From Colletes latitarsis (taxonomy: Eukaryota > Arthropoda > Insecta > Hymenoptera > Colletidae): a DNA stretch of 64,000 bases. The position numbers and the translations under genes were made by a program. The stretch spans positions 16,431,501 through 16,495,500 of the forward strand of contig NC_135137.1 of assembly GCF_051014445.1 (NCBI RefSeq), in the 5' to 3' direction. The notes under the pieces are model-generated. The model worked only from the letters and a program-made list of their open reading frames with translations, was not told where the DNA came from and searched no databases. Each line of letters opens with the position of its first letter. Position 1 is the stretch's first letter. Positions 42,001-55,051 of this stretch are shown in pieces.

Positions 42001-44485
42001 ACAATATTTTAGAGGATAGCGCATGTTAGGTCTAGGATAGGTCTGAGGTTTGCTCTCATCAGGCTCATACATTCACATTTTCCGCATACTTGTTGGCCAG
42101 ATCCCGGGCTTTTTCGGGTTTGGATCACGTGGTAATGTGGTATCACAATGAAACAGTCTACTAAACCTGGTTTCGATCAATATTTTAGAGGATAACGCAT
42201 GTTAGGTCTAGGTTAGGTCTTGGATTTGCACTCATCAGGCTCATACTTTCGCATATTTCTCATACTTGATGGCCAGATGCTGGGCTTTTTTTGGATTGGA
42301 TCACGTAGTAATGTGGTACCACACTGAAACAATCCATTGAACCTGGTTTCGATCAATATTTTAGAGGATAACGCATGTTAGGTCTAGGTTAGGTCTTGGA
42401 TTTGCTGTCATCAGGTTCATACTTTCGCACATTTCACATACTTGATGGCCAGTTTCAGGGCTTTTTCTGGTTGGGATCACATAGTAATGTGGTTCCACAC
42501 TGAAAGAGTCCATTAAACCTGGTTTCGATATATATTTTAGAGGATAACGCATGTTAGGTCTAGGTTAGGTCTTGGATTTGCACTCATCAGGCTCATACTT
42601 TCGCAAATTTCTTATACTTGATGGCCAGATCCTGGGCTTTTACTGGTTTCGATCACGTAGTAATGTGGTACCACACTGACACAGTCGACTAAACCTGGTC
42701 TCGATCAATATTTTAGAGGATAACGCATGTTAGGTCTAGGTTAGGTCTTGGATTTGCTCTCATCAGGCTCATACTTTGGCATTCTTCACGTACTTGTTGA
42801 ACAGAACCTTTGCTTTTTCTGGTTTGGAACACATAGAAATGTGGTACCACACTGAAACAGTCAATTAAACCTGGTTTCGATCAATATTTTAGAGGATAAC
42901 GCATGTTAGGTCTAGGTTTGGTCTTGGATTTGCTCTCATCAGGCTCATACTTTCGCAGTTTTAACATTCATGTTGACCTGATAGAGTGTTTTTTTCTGGT
43001 ATGGATCACGTAAAAATGTGGTACCACACTGAAACAGTCCATTAAACCTGGTTTCGATCAATACTTTGGAGGACAACGCATGTCAGGTCTATGTTAGGTC
43101 TGGGATATGCTCTCATCAGGCTTATACTTTCGCATATTTCTCATACTTGATGGCCAGATTCTTGGCTTTTTCTTGTTTGGATCACGTAAAAATGTGGTAC
43201 CACACTGAAACAGTCCATTAAACCTGGTTTCGATCAATATTTTAGAGGATAACGCATGTTAGGTCTAGGTCAGGTCTTGGGTTTGCAATCATCAGGCTCA
43301 TACTTTCGCATATTTCTCATACTTGATGGCCAGATCCTGGGCTTTTTCTGGTTTGGATCACGTAGTAATGTGGTTCCACACTGAAACAGTCCATTAAACC
43401 TGGTTTCGATCTATATTTTAGTGGATAACGCATGCTAGGTCTAGGTTATGTCTGGGATTTGTTCTCATCAGGCTCATACTTTCGCAGTTTTAACATTCAT
43501 GTTGACCTGATAGAGTGTTTTTTTCTGGTATGGATCACGTAAAAATGTGGTACCACACTGAAACAGTCCATTAAACCTGGTTTCGATCAATACTTTGGAG
43601 GACAACGCATGTCAGGTCTATGTTAGGTCTGGGATATGCTCTCATCAGGCTTATACTTTCGCATATTTCTCATACTTGATGTACAGATCCTGGGCTTTTT
43701 CTGGTTTGGATCACGTAGTAATGTGGTACCACACTGAAGCAGTCTATTAAACCTGGTTTCGAACAATATTTTAGAGGATAACGCATGTTAGGTCTGGGAT
43801 AGGTCTGAGGTTTGCTCTCATCAGGCTCATACATTCACATTTTCCGCATACTTGTTGGCCAGATCCCGGGCTTTTTCGGGTTTGGATCACGTGGTAATGT
43901 GGTATCACAATGAAACAGTCTACTAAACTTGGTCTCGATCAATATTTTAGAGGATAACGCATGTTAGGTCTAGGTTAGGTCTTGGATATGCACTCATCAG
44001 GCTCATACTTTCGCATATTTCTCATACTTGATGGCCAGATTCTGGGCTTTTTTTGGTTTGAATCACGTAGTAATGTGGTACCACACTGAAACAATCCATT
44101 GAACCTGATTTCGATCAATATTTTAGAGGATTACGCATGTTAGGTCTAGGTTAGGTCTTGGATTTGCACTCATCAGGCTCATACTTTCGCAAATTTCTTA
44201 TACTTGATGGCCAGATCCTGGGCTTTTTCTGGTTTGGATCACGTAGTAATGTGGTTCCACACTGAAACAGTCCATTGAACCTGGTTTCGATCAATATTTT
44301 AGAGGATTACGCATTTTAGGTCTAGGTTAGGTCTGGGATTTGCTCTCATCAGGCTCATACTTTCGCACATTTCTCATACTTGATGGCCAGTTTCAGGGCT
44401 TTTTCTGGTTGGGATCACATAGTAATGTGGTTCCACACTGAAACAGTCCATTAAGCCTGGTTTCGATCTATATTTTAGAGGATAA
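39026..44485. repeat. 31-monomer higher-order unit, copy A (5,460 bp)
   Basis: This is the first copy of a 5,460-bp tandem duplication. Reading the two copies in register, I found a single substitution (C at 39,173, T at 44,633); all other stretches I compared were identical. The left limit is set by the last difference at 39,025 (G) versus 44,485 (A). Confidence 0.92.
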
Positions 44486-47400
44486 CGCATGTTAGGTCTA
44501 TGTTAGGTCTGGGATTTGCTCTCATCAGGCCCACACTTTCGCATATTTCTCATACTAGGTGGCCAGATTCTGGGCTTTTTCTGGTTTGGATCACGCAGTA
44601 ATGTGGCATCATACTGAAACAGTCTATTAATCCTGGTTTCGATCAATATTTTAGAGGATAACGAATGTTAGGTCTAGGTTAGGTCTTGGATTTGCACTCA
44701 TCAGCCTCATACATTCGCATATTTCTCATACTTGATGGCCAGATCCTGGGCTTTTCCTGGTTTGGATCACGCAGTAATGTGATACCTCACTGAAACAGTC
44801 TATTAAACCTGGTTTCGATGAATATTTTAGAGGACAACGCATGTTAGGTCTAGGTTAGGTCTTGGATTTGCTCTCATCTGGCTCATAATTTCGCATATTT
44901 CTCATACTTGATGTGTAGATCCTGGGCTTTTCCTGGTTTGGATCACGTAGTAATGTGGTACCACACAGAAACAATCCATTGAACCTGGTTTCGATCAATA
45001 TTTTAGAGGACAACGCATGTTAGGTCTAGGTTAGGTCTTGGATTTGCTCTCATCTGGCTCATACTTTCGCATATTTCTCATACTTGATGGCCAGATCCTG
45101 GGCTTTTCCTGGTTTGGATCACGCAGTAATGTGGCACCATACTGAAACAGTCTATTAATCCTGGTTTCGATCAATATTTTAGAGGACAACGCATGTTAGG
45201 TCTAGGTTAGGTCTGGGATTTGACCTCATTAGGGTCATACTTTCGCAGTTTTAACATACATGTTGACCTGATAGAGTGTTTTTTTCTGGTATGGATCACG
45301 TAAAAATGTGGTACCACGCTGAAACAGTCCATTAAACCTGGTTTCGATCTATATTTTAGAGGACAACGCATGTCAGGTCTATGTTAGGTCTGGGATATGC
45401 TCTCATCAGGCTTATACTTTCGCATATTTCTCATACTTTATGTACAGATCCTGGGCTTTTTCTGGTTTGGATCACGTAGTAATGTGGTACCACACTGAAA
45501 CAGTCTATTAAACCTGGTTTCGAACAATATTTTAGAGGATAACGCATGTTTGGTCTGGGATAGGTCTGAGGTTTCCTCTCATCAGGCTCATACATTCACT
45601 TTTTCCGCATACTTGTTGGCCAGATCCCGGGCTTTTTCGGGTTTGGATCACGTGGTAATGTGGTATCACAATGAAACAGTCTACTAAACCTGGTTTCGAT
45701 CAATATTTTAGAGGATAACGCATGTTTTGTCTAGGTTAGGTCTTGGATTTGCACTCATCAGGCTCATACTTTGGCATTCTTCACGTACTTGTTGAACAGA
45801 TCCTTTGCTTTTTCTGGTTTGGAACACATAGAAATGTGGTACCACACTGAAACAGTCAATTAAACCTGGTTTCGATCAATATTTTAGAGGATAACGCATG
45901 TTAGGTCTAGGTTTGGTCTTGGATTTGCTCTCATCAGGCTTATACTTTCGCATATTTCTCGTACTTGATGGCCAGATTCTGGGCTCTTTCTTGTTTGGAT
46001 CACGTAAAAATGTGGTACCACACTGAAACAGTCCATTAAACCTGGTTTCGATCAATATTTTAGTGGATAACGCATGCTAGGTCTAGGTTAGGTCTGGGAT
46101 TTGACCTCATTAGGGTCATACTTTCGCAGTTTTAACATACATGTTGACCTGATAGAGTGTTTTTTTCTGGTATGGATCACGTAAAAATGTGGTACCACAC
46201 TGAAACAGTCCATTAAACCTGGTTTCGATCAATATTTTAGAGGATAACGCATGTCAGGTCTATGTTAGGTCTGGGATTTGCTCTCATCAGGCTCACACTT
46301 TCGCATATTTCTCATACTTGATGATCAGATTCTGGGCTTTTTCTGGTTTGGATCACGCAGTAATGTGGTACCACACTGAAACAGTCTATAAAACCTGGTT
46401 TCGATGAATATTTTAGAGGACAACGAATGTTAGGTCTAGGTTGGGTCTTGGATTTGCTCTCATCTGGCTCATACTTTCGCATATTTCTCATACTTGATAT
46501 ACAGATACTGGGCTTTTTCTGGTTTGGATCACGTAGTAATGTGGTACCACACTGAAACAGTCTATTAATCCTGGTTTCGATCAATATTTTAGAGGATAAC
46601 GCATGTTAGGTCTAGGTCAGGTCTTGGGTTTGCACTCATCAGGCTCATACTTTCGCATATTTCTCACACTAGATGGCCAGATCCTGGGCTTTTCCTGGTT
46701 TGGATCACGCAGTAATGTGGTACCACACTGAAACAGTCCATTAAACCTGGTTTCGATCAATATTTTAGAGGATAACGCATGTCAGGTCTATGTTAGGTCT
46801 GGGATTTGCTCTCATCAGGCTCACACTTTCGCATATTTCTCATACTTGATGATCAGATCCTGGGCTTTTTCTGGTTTGGATCACGTAGTAATGTGGTTCC
46901 ACACTGAAACAGTCCATTAAACCTGGTTTCGATCTATATTTTAGTGGATAACGCATGCTAGGTCTAGGTTAGGTCTGGGATTTGACCTCATTAGGGTCAT
47001 ACTTTCGCAGTTTTAACATACATGTTGACCTGATAGAGTGTTTTTTTCTGGTATGGATCACGTAAAAATGTGGTACCGCACTGAAACAGTCCATTAAACC
47101 TGGTTTCCATCAATATTTTAGAGGATAACGCATGTTAGCTCTAGGTTAGGTCTTGGATTTGCACTCATCAGCCTCATACATTCGCATATTTCTCATACTT
47201 GATGGCCAGATCCTGGGCTTTTCCTGGTTTGGATCACGCAGTAATGTGATACCTCACTGAAACAGTCTATTGAACCTGGTTTCGATGAATATTTTAGAGG
47301 ACAACGCATGTTAGGTCTAGGTTGGGTCTTGGATTTGCTCTCATCTGGCTCATACTTTCGCATATTTCTCATACTTGATGTACAGATACTGGCTTTTTCT

Positions 47401-49956
47401 GGTTTGGATCACGTAGTAATGTGGTACCACTGTGAAACAGTCTATTAATCCTGGTTTCGAACAATATTTTAGAGGATAGCGCATGTTAGGTCTAGGATAG
47501 GTCTGAGGTTTGCTCTCATCAGGCTCATACATTCACATTTTCCGCATACTTGTTGGCCAGATCCCGGGCTTTTTCGGGTTTGGATCACGTGGTAATGTGG
47601 TATCACAATGAAACAGTCTACTAAACCTGGTTTCGATCAATATTTTAGAGGATAACGCATGTTAGGTCTAGGTTAGGTCTTGGATTTGCACTCATCAGGC
47701 TCATACTTTCGCATATTTCTCATACTTGATGGCCAGATGCTGGGCTTTTTTTGGATTGGATCACGTAGTAATGTGGTACCACACTGAAACAATCCATTGA
47801 ACCTGGTTTCGATCAATATTTTAGAGGATAACGCATGTTAGGTCTAGGTTAGGTCTTGGATTTGCTGTCATCAGGTTCATACTTTCGCACATTTCACATA
47901 CTTGATGGCCAGTTTCAGGGCTTTTTCTGGTTGGGATCACATAGTAATGTGGTTCCACACTGAAAGAGTCCATTAAACCTGGTTTCGATATATATTTTAG
48001 AGGATAACGCATGTTAGGTCTAGGTTAGGTCTTGGATTTGCACTCATCAGGCTCATACTTTCGCAAATTTCTTATACTTGATGGCCAGATCCTGGGCTTT
48101 TACTGGTTTCGATCACGTAGTAATGTGGTACCACACTGACACAGTCGACTAAACCTGGTCTCGATCAATATTTTAGAGGATAACGCATGTTAGGTCTAGG
48201 TTAGGTCTTGGATTTGCTCTCATCAGGCTCATACTTTGGCATTCTTCACGTACTTGTTGAACAGAACCTTTGCTTTTTCTGGTTTGGAACACATAGAAAT
48301 GTGGTACCACACTGAAACAGTCAATTAAACCTGGTTTCGATCAATATTTTAGAGGATAACGCATGTTAGGTCTAGGTTTGGTCTTGGATTTGCTCTCATC
48401 AGGCTCATACTTTCGCAGTTTTAACATTCATGTTGACCTGATAGAGTGTTTTTTTCTGGTATGGATCACGTAAAAATGTGGTACCACACTGAAACAGTCC
48501 ATTAAACCTGGTTTCGATCAATACTTTGGAGGACAACGCATGTCAGGTCTATGTTAGGTCTGGGATATGCTCTCATCAGGCTTATACTTTCGCATATTTC
48601 TCATACTTGATGGCCAGATTCTTGGCTTTTTCTTGTTTGGATCACGTAAAAATGTGGTACCACACTGAAACAGTCCATTAAACCTGGTTTCGATCAATAT
48701 TTTAGAGGATAACGCATGTTAGGTCTAGGTCAGGTCTTGGGTTTGCAATCATCAGGCTCATACTTTCGCATATTTCTCATACTTGATGGCCAGATCCTGG
48801 GCTTTTTCTGGTTTGGATCACGTAGTAATGTGGTTCCACACTGAAACAGTCCATTAAACCTGGTTTCGATCTATATTTTAGTGGATAACGCATGCTAGGT
48901 CTAGGTTATGTCTGGGATTTGTTCTCATCAGGCTCATACTTTCGCAGTTTTAACATTCATGTTGACCTGATAGAGTGTTTTTTTCTGGTATGGATCACGT
49001 AAAAATGTGGTACCACACTGAAACAGTCCATTAAACCTGGTTTCGATCAATACTTTGGAGGACAACGCATGTCAGGTCTATGTTAGGTCTGGGATATGCT
49101 CTCATCAGGCTTATACTTTCGCATATTTCTCATACTTGATGTACAGATCCTGGGCTTTTTCTGGTTTGGATCACGTAGTAATGTGGTACCACACTGAAGC
49201 AGTCTATTAAACCTGGTTTCGAACAATATTTTAGAGGATAACGCATGTTAGGTCTGGGATAGGTCTGAGGTTTGCTCTCATCAGGCTCATACATTCACAT
49301 TTTCCGCATACTTGTTGGCCAGATCCCGGGCTTTTTCGGGTTTGGATCACGTGGTAATGTGGTATCACAATGAAACAGTCTACTAAACTTGGTCTCGATC
49401 AATATTTTAGAGGATAACGCATGTTAGGTCTAGGTTAGGTCTTGGATATGCACTCATCAGGCTCATACTTTCGCATATTTCTCATACTTGATGGCCAGAT
49501 TCTGGGCTTTTTTTGGTTTGAATCACGTAGTAATGTGGTACCACACTGAAACAATCCATTGAACCTGATTTCGATCAATATTTTAGAGGATTACGCATGT
49601 TAGGTCTAGGTTAGGTCTTGGATTTGCACTCATCAGGCTCATACTTTCGCAAATTTCTTATACTTGATGGCCAGATCCTGGGCTTTTTCTGGTTTGGATC
49701 ACGTAGTAATGTGGTTCCACACTGAAACAGTCCATTGAACCTGGTTTCGATCAATATTTTAGAGGATTACGCATTTTAGGTCTAGGTTAGGTCTGGGATT
49801 TGCTCTCATCAGGCTCATACTTTCGCACATTTCTCATACTTGATGGCCAGTTTCAGGGCTTTTTCTGGTTGGGATCACATAGTAATGTGGTTCCACACTG
49901 AAACAGTCCATTAAGCCTGGTTTCGATCTATATTTTAGAGGATAACGCATGTTAGG
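44486..49956. repeat. 31-monomer higher-order unit, copy B (5,460 bp)
   Basis: Second copy of the 5,460-bp unit, directly adjoining copy A in the same orientation. Identity ends at 49,957, where GTTAGGACTA replaces GTTAGGTCTA. Monomers inside one unit differ far more from each other than the two units do, which is the defining property of a higher-order repeat. Confidence 0.92.
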
Positions 49957-51705
49957 ACTAGGTTAGGTCTTGGATTTGCACTCATCAGGCTCATACTTTC
50001 GCAAATTTCTTATACTTGATGGCCAGATCCTGGGCTTTTTCTGGTTTGGATCACGTAGTAATGTGGTACCACACTGAAACAGTCCATTGAACCTGGTTTC
50101 GATCAATATTTTAGAGGATTACGCATGTTAGGTCTAGGTTAGGTCTGGGATTTGCTCTCATCAGGCTCATACTTTCGCACATTTCTCATACTTGATGGCC
50201 AGTTTCAGGGCTTTTTCTGGTTGGGATCACATAGTAATGTGGTTCCACACTGAAACAGTCCATTAAACCTGGTTTCGATCAATATTTTAGAGGATAACGC
50301 ATGTTAGGTCTAGGTTAGGTCTTGGATTAGCTCTCATCAGGCTCATACTTTGGCATTCTTCACATACTTGTTGAACAGATCCTTTGCTTTTTCTGGTTTG
50401 GAACACATAGAAATGTGGTACCACACTGAAACAGTCAATTAAACCTGGTTTCGATCAATATTTTAGAGGATAACGCATGTTAGGTCTAGGTTTGGTCTGA
50501 GGTTTGCTCTCATCAGGCTCATACATTCACATTTTCCGCATACTTGTTGGCCAGATCCCGGGCTTTTTCGGGTTTGGATCATGTGGTAATGTGGTATCAC
50601 AATGAAACAGTCTACTAAACCTGGTTTCGATCAATATTTTAGAGGATAACGCATGTTAGGTCTAGGTTAGGTCTTGGATTTGCTCTCATCAGGCTCATAC
50701 GTTCGCATATTTCTCATACTTGATGGCCAGATGCTGGGCTTTTTTTGGATTGGATCACGTAGTAATGTGGTACCACACTGAAACAATCCATTGAACCTGG
50801 TTTCGATCAATATTTTAGAGGATAACGCATGTCAGGTCTATGTTAGGTCTGGGATTTGCTCTCATCAGGCACACACTTTCGCATATTTCTCATACTTGAT
50901 GATCAGATCCTGGGCTTTTTCTGGTTTGGATCACGTAGTAATGTGGTTCCACACTGAAACAGTCCATTAAACCTGGTTTCGATCTATATTTTAGTGGATA
51001 ACGCATGCTAGGTCTAGGTTAGGTCTGGGATTTGACCTCATTAGGGTCATACTTTCGCAGTTTTAACATACATGTTGACCTGATAGAGTGTTTTTTTCTG
51101 GTATGGATCACGTAAAAATGTGGTACCACACTGAAACAGTCCATTAAACCTGGTTTCCATCAATATTTTAGAGGATAACGCATGTTAGCTCTAGGTTAGG
51201 TCTTGGATTTGCACTCATCAGCCTCATACATTCGCATATTTCTCATACTTGATGGCCAGATCCTGGGCTTTTCCTGGTTTGGATCACGCAGTAATGTGAT
51301 ACCTCACTGAAACAGTCTATTGAACCTGGTTTCGATGAATATTTTAGAGGACAACGCATGTTAGGTCTAGGTTGGGTCTTGGATTTGCTCTCATCTGGCT
51401 CATACTTTCGCATATTTCTCATACTTGATGTACAGATACCGGGCTTTTTCTGGTTTGGATCACGTAGTAATGTGGTACCACTGTGAAACAGTCTATTAAT
51501 CCTGGTTTTGAACAATATTTTAGAGGATAGCGCATGTTAGGTCTAGGTTTGGTCTTGGATTTGCTCTCATCAGGCTTATACTTTCGCATATTTCTCGTAC
51601 TTGATGGCCAGATTCTTGGCTTTTTCTTGTTTGGATCACGTAAAAATGTGGTACCACACTGAAACAGTCCATTAAACCTGGTTTCGATCAATATTTTAGA
51701 GGATA

Positions 51706-54700
51706 ACGCATGTTAGGTCTAGGATAGGTCTGAGGTTTGCACTCATCAGGCTCATACATTCACATTTTCCGCATACTTGTTGGCCAGATCCCGGGCTTTT
51801 TCGGGTTTGGATCACGTGGTAATGTGGTATCACAATGAAACAGTCTACTAAACCTGGTTTCGATCAATATTTTAGAGGATAACGCATGTTAGGTCTAGGT
51901 TAGGTCTTGGATTTGCACTCATCAGGCTCATACTTTCGCATATTTCTCATACTTGATGGCCATATGCTGGGCTTTTTTTGGATTGGATCACGTAGTAATG
52001 TGGTACCACACTGAAACAATCCATTGAACCTGGTTTCGATCAATATTTTAGAGGATAACGCATGTTAGGTCTAGGTTAGGTCTTGGATTTGCTGTCATCA
52101 GGTTCATACTTTCGCACATTTCACATACTTGATGGCCAGTTTCAGGGCTTTTTCTGGTTGGGATCACATAGTAATGTGGTTCCACACTGAAAGAGTCCAT
52201 TAAACCTGGTTTCGATCTATATTTTAGAGGATAACGCATGTTAGGTCTAGGTTAGGTCTTGGATTTGCACTCATCAGGCTCATACTTTCGCAAATTTCTT
52301 ATACTTGATGGCCAGATCCTGGGCTTTTACTGGTTTCGATCACGTAGTAATGTGGTACCACACTGACACAGTCGACTAAACCTGGTCTCGATCAATATTT
52401 TAGAGGATAACGCATGTTAGGTCTAGGTTAGGTCTTGGATTTGCTCTCATCAGGCTCATACTTTGGCATTCTTCACGTACCTGTTGAACAGATCCTTTGC
52501 TTTTTCTGGTTTGGAACACATAGAAATGTGGTACCACACTGAAACAGTCAATTAAACCTGGTTTCGATCAATATTTTAGAGGATAACGCATGTTAGGTCT
52601 AGGTTTGGTCTTGGATTTGCTCTCATCAGGCTTATACTTTCGCATATTTCTCGTACTTGATGGCCAGATTCTTGGCTTTTTCTTGTTTGGATCACGTAAA
52701 AATGTGGTACCACACTGAAACAGTCCATTAAACCTGGTTTCGATCAATATATTAGAGGATAACGCATGTTAGGTCTAGGTCAGGTCTTGGGTTTGCAATC
52801 ATCAGGCTCATACTTTCGCATATTTCTCATACTTGATGGCCAGATCCTGGGCTTTTTCTGGTTTGGATCACGTAGTAATGTGGTTCCACACTGAAACAGT
52901 CCATTAAACCTGGTTTCGATCTATATTTTAGTGGATAACGCATGCTAGGTCTAGGTTAGGTCTGGGATTTGTTCTCATCAGGCTCATACTTTCGCAAATT
53001 TCTTATACTTGATGGCCAGATCCTGGGCTTTTTCTGGTTTGGATCACGTAGTAATGTGGTACCACACTGAAACAGTCCATTAAACCTGGTTTCGATCAAT
53101 ATTTTAGAGGATTACGCATGTTAGGTCTAGGTTAGGTCTGGGATTTGCTCTCATCAGGCTCATACTTTCGCACATTTCTCATACTTGATGGCCAGTTTCA
53201 GGGCTTTTTCTGGTTGGGATCACATAGTAATGTGGTTCCACACTGAAACAGTCCATTAAACCTGGTTTCGATCAATATTTTAGAGGATAACGCATGTTAG
53301 GTCTAGGTTAGGTCTTGGATTTGCTCTCATCAGGCTCATACTTTGGTATTCTTCACATACTTGTTGAACAGATCCTTTGCTTTTTCTGGTTTGGAACACA
53401 TAGAAATGTGGTACCACACTGAAACAGTCAATTAAACCTGGTTTCGATCAATATTTTAGAGGATAACGCATGTTAGGTCTAGGTTTGGTCTTGGATTTGC
53501 TCTCATCAGGCTTATACTTTCGCATATTTCTCGTACTTGATGGCCAGATTCTGGGCTTCTTCTTGTTTGGATCACGTAAAAATGTGGTAGCACACTGAAA
53601 CAGTCCATTAAACCTGGTTTCGATCAATATTTTAGAGGATAACACATGTTAGGTCTAGGTCAGGCCTTGGGTTTGCACTCATCAGGCTCATACTTTCGCA
53701 TATTTCTCATACTTGATGGCGAGATCCTGGGCTTTTTCTGGTTTGGGTCACGTAGTAATGTGGTTCCACACCGAAACAGTCCATTAAACCTGGTTTCGAT
53801 CTGTATTTTAGTGGATAACGCATGCTAGGTCTAGGTTAGGTCTGGGATTTGACGTCATTAGGGTCATACTTTCGCAGTTTTGACATACATGTTGACCTGA
53901 TAGAGTGTTTTTTTCTGGTATGGATCACGTAAAAATGTGGTACCACACTGAAACAGTCCATTAAACCTGGTTTGGATCAATATTTTAGAGGATAACGCAT
54001 GTCAGGTCTATGTTAGGTCTGGGATTTGCTCTCATCAGGCTCACACTTTCGCATATTTCTCATACTTGATGATCAGATTCTGGGCTTTTTCTGGTTTGGA
54101 TCACGCAGTAATGTGGTACCACACTGAAACAGTCTATAAAACCTGGTTTCGATGAATATTTTAGAGGACAACGAATGTTAGGTCTAGGTTGGGTCTTGGA
54201 TTTGCTCTCATCTGGCTCATACTTTCGCATATTTCTCATACTTGATGTACAGATACTGGGCTTTTTCTGGTTTGGATCACGTAGTAATGTGGTACCACAC
54301 TGAAACAGTCTATTAATCCTGGTTTCGATCAATATTTTAGAGGATAACGCATGTTAGGTCTAGGTCAGGTCTTGGGTTTGCACTCATCAGGCTCATACTT
54401 TCGCATATTTCCCATACTTGATGGCCAGATCATGGGCTTTTTCTGATTTGGATCACGTAGTAATGTGGTTTCACACTGAAACAGTCCATTAAACCTGGTT
54501 TCGATCTATATTTTAGTGGATAACGCATGCTAGGTCTAGGTTAGGTCTGGGATTTGACCTCATTAGGGTCATACTTTCGCAGTTTTAACATACATGTTGA
54601 CCTGATAGAGTGTTTTTTTCTGGTATGGATCACGTAAAAATGTGGTACCACACTGAAACAGTCCATTAAACCTGGTTTCCATCAATATTTTAGAGGATAA

Positions 54701-55051
54701 CGCATGTTAGCTCTAGGTTAGGTCTTGGATTTGCACTCATCAGCCTCATACATTCGCATATTTCTCATACTTGATGGCCAGATACTGGGCTTTTCCTGGT
54801 TTGGATCACGCAGTAATGTGATACCTCACTGAAACAGTCTATTGAACCTGGTTTCGATGAATATTTTAGAGGACAACGCATGTTAGGTCTAGGTTGGGTC
54901 TTGGATTTGCTCTCATCTGGCTCATACTTTCGCATATTTCTCATACTTGATGTACAGATACTGGGCTTTTTCTGGTTTGGATCACGTAGTAATGTGGTAC
55001 CACTGTGAAACAGTCTATTAATCCTGGTTTTGAACAATATTTTAGAGGATA
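51706..55051. repeat. 19-monomer higher-order unit, copy 1 (3,346 bp)
   Basis: It matches 55,052-58,397 at an offset of 3,346 bp. Shared private variants include GGCCATATGCTGGGC (about 51,959 and 55,305), GTGGTAGCACAC and GATGGCGAGATCC. I saw about ten substitutions, so this duplication is older than the 5,460-bp one or has received more conversion. Confidence 0.88.
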
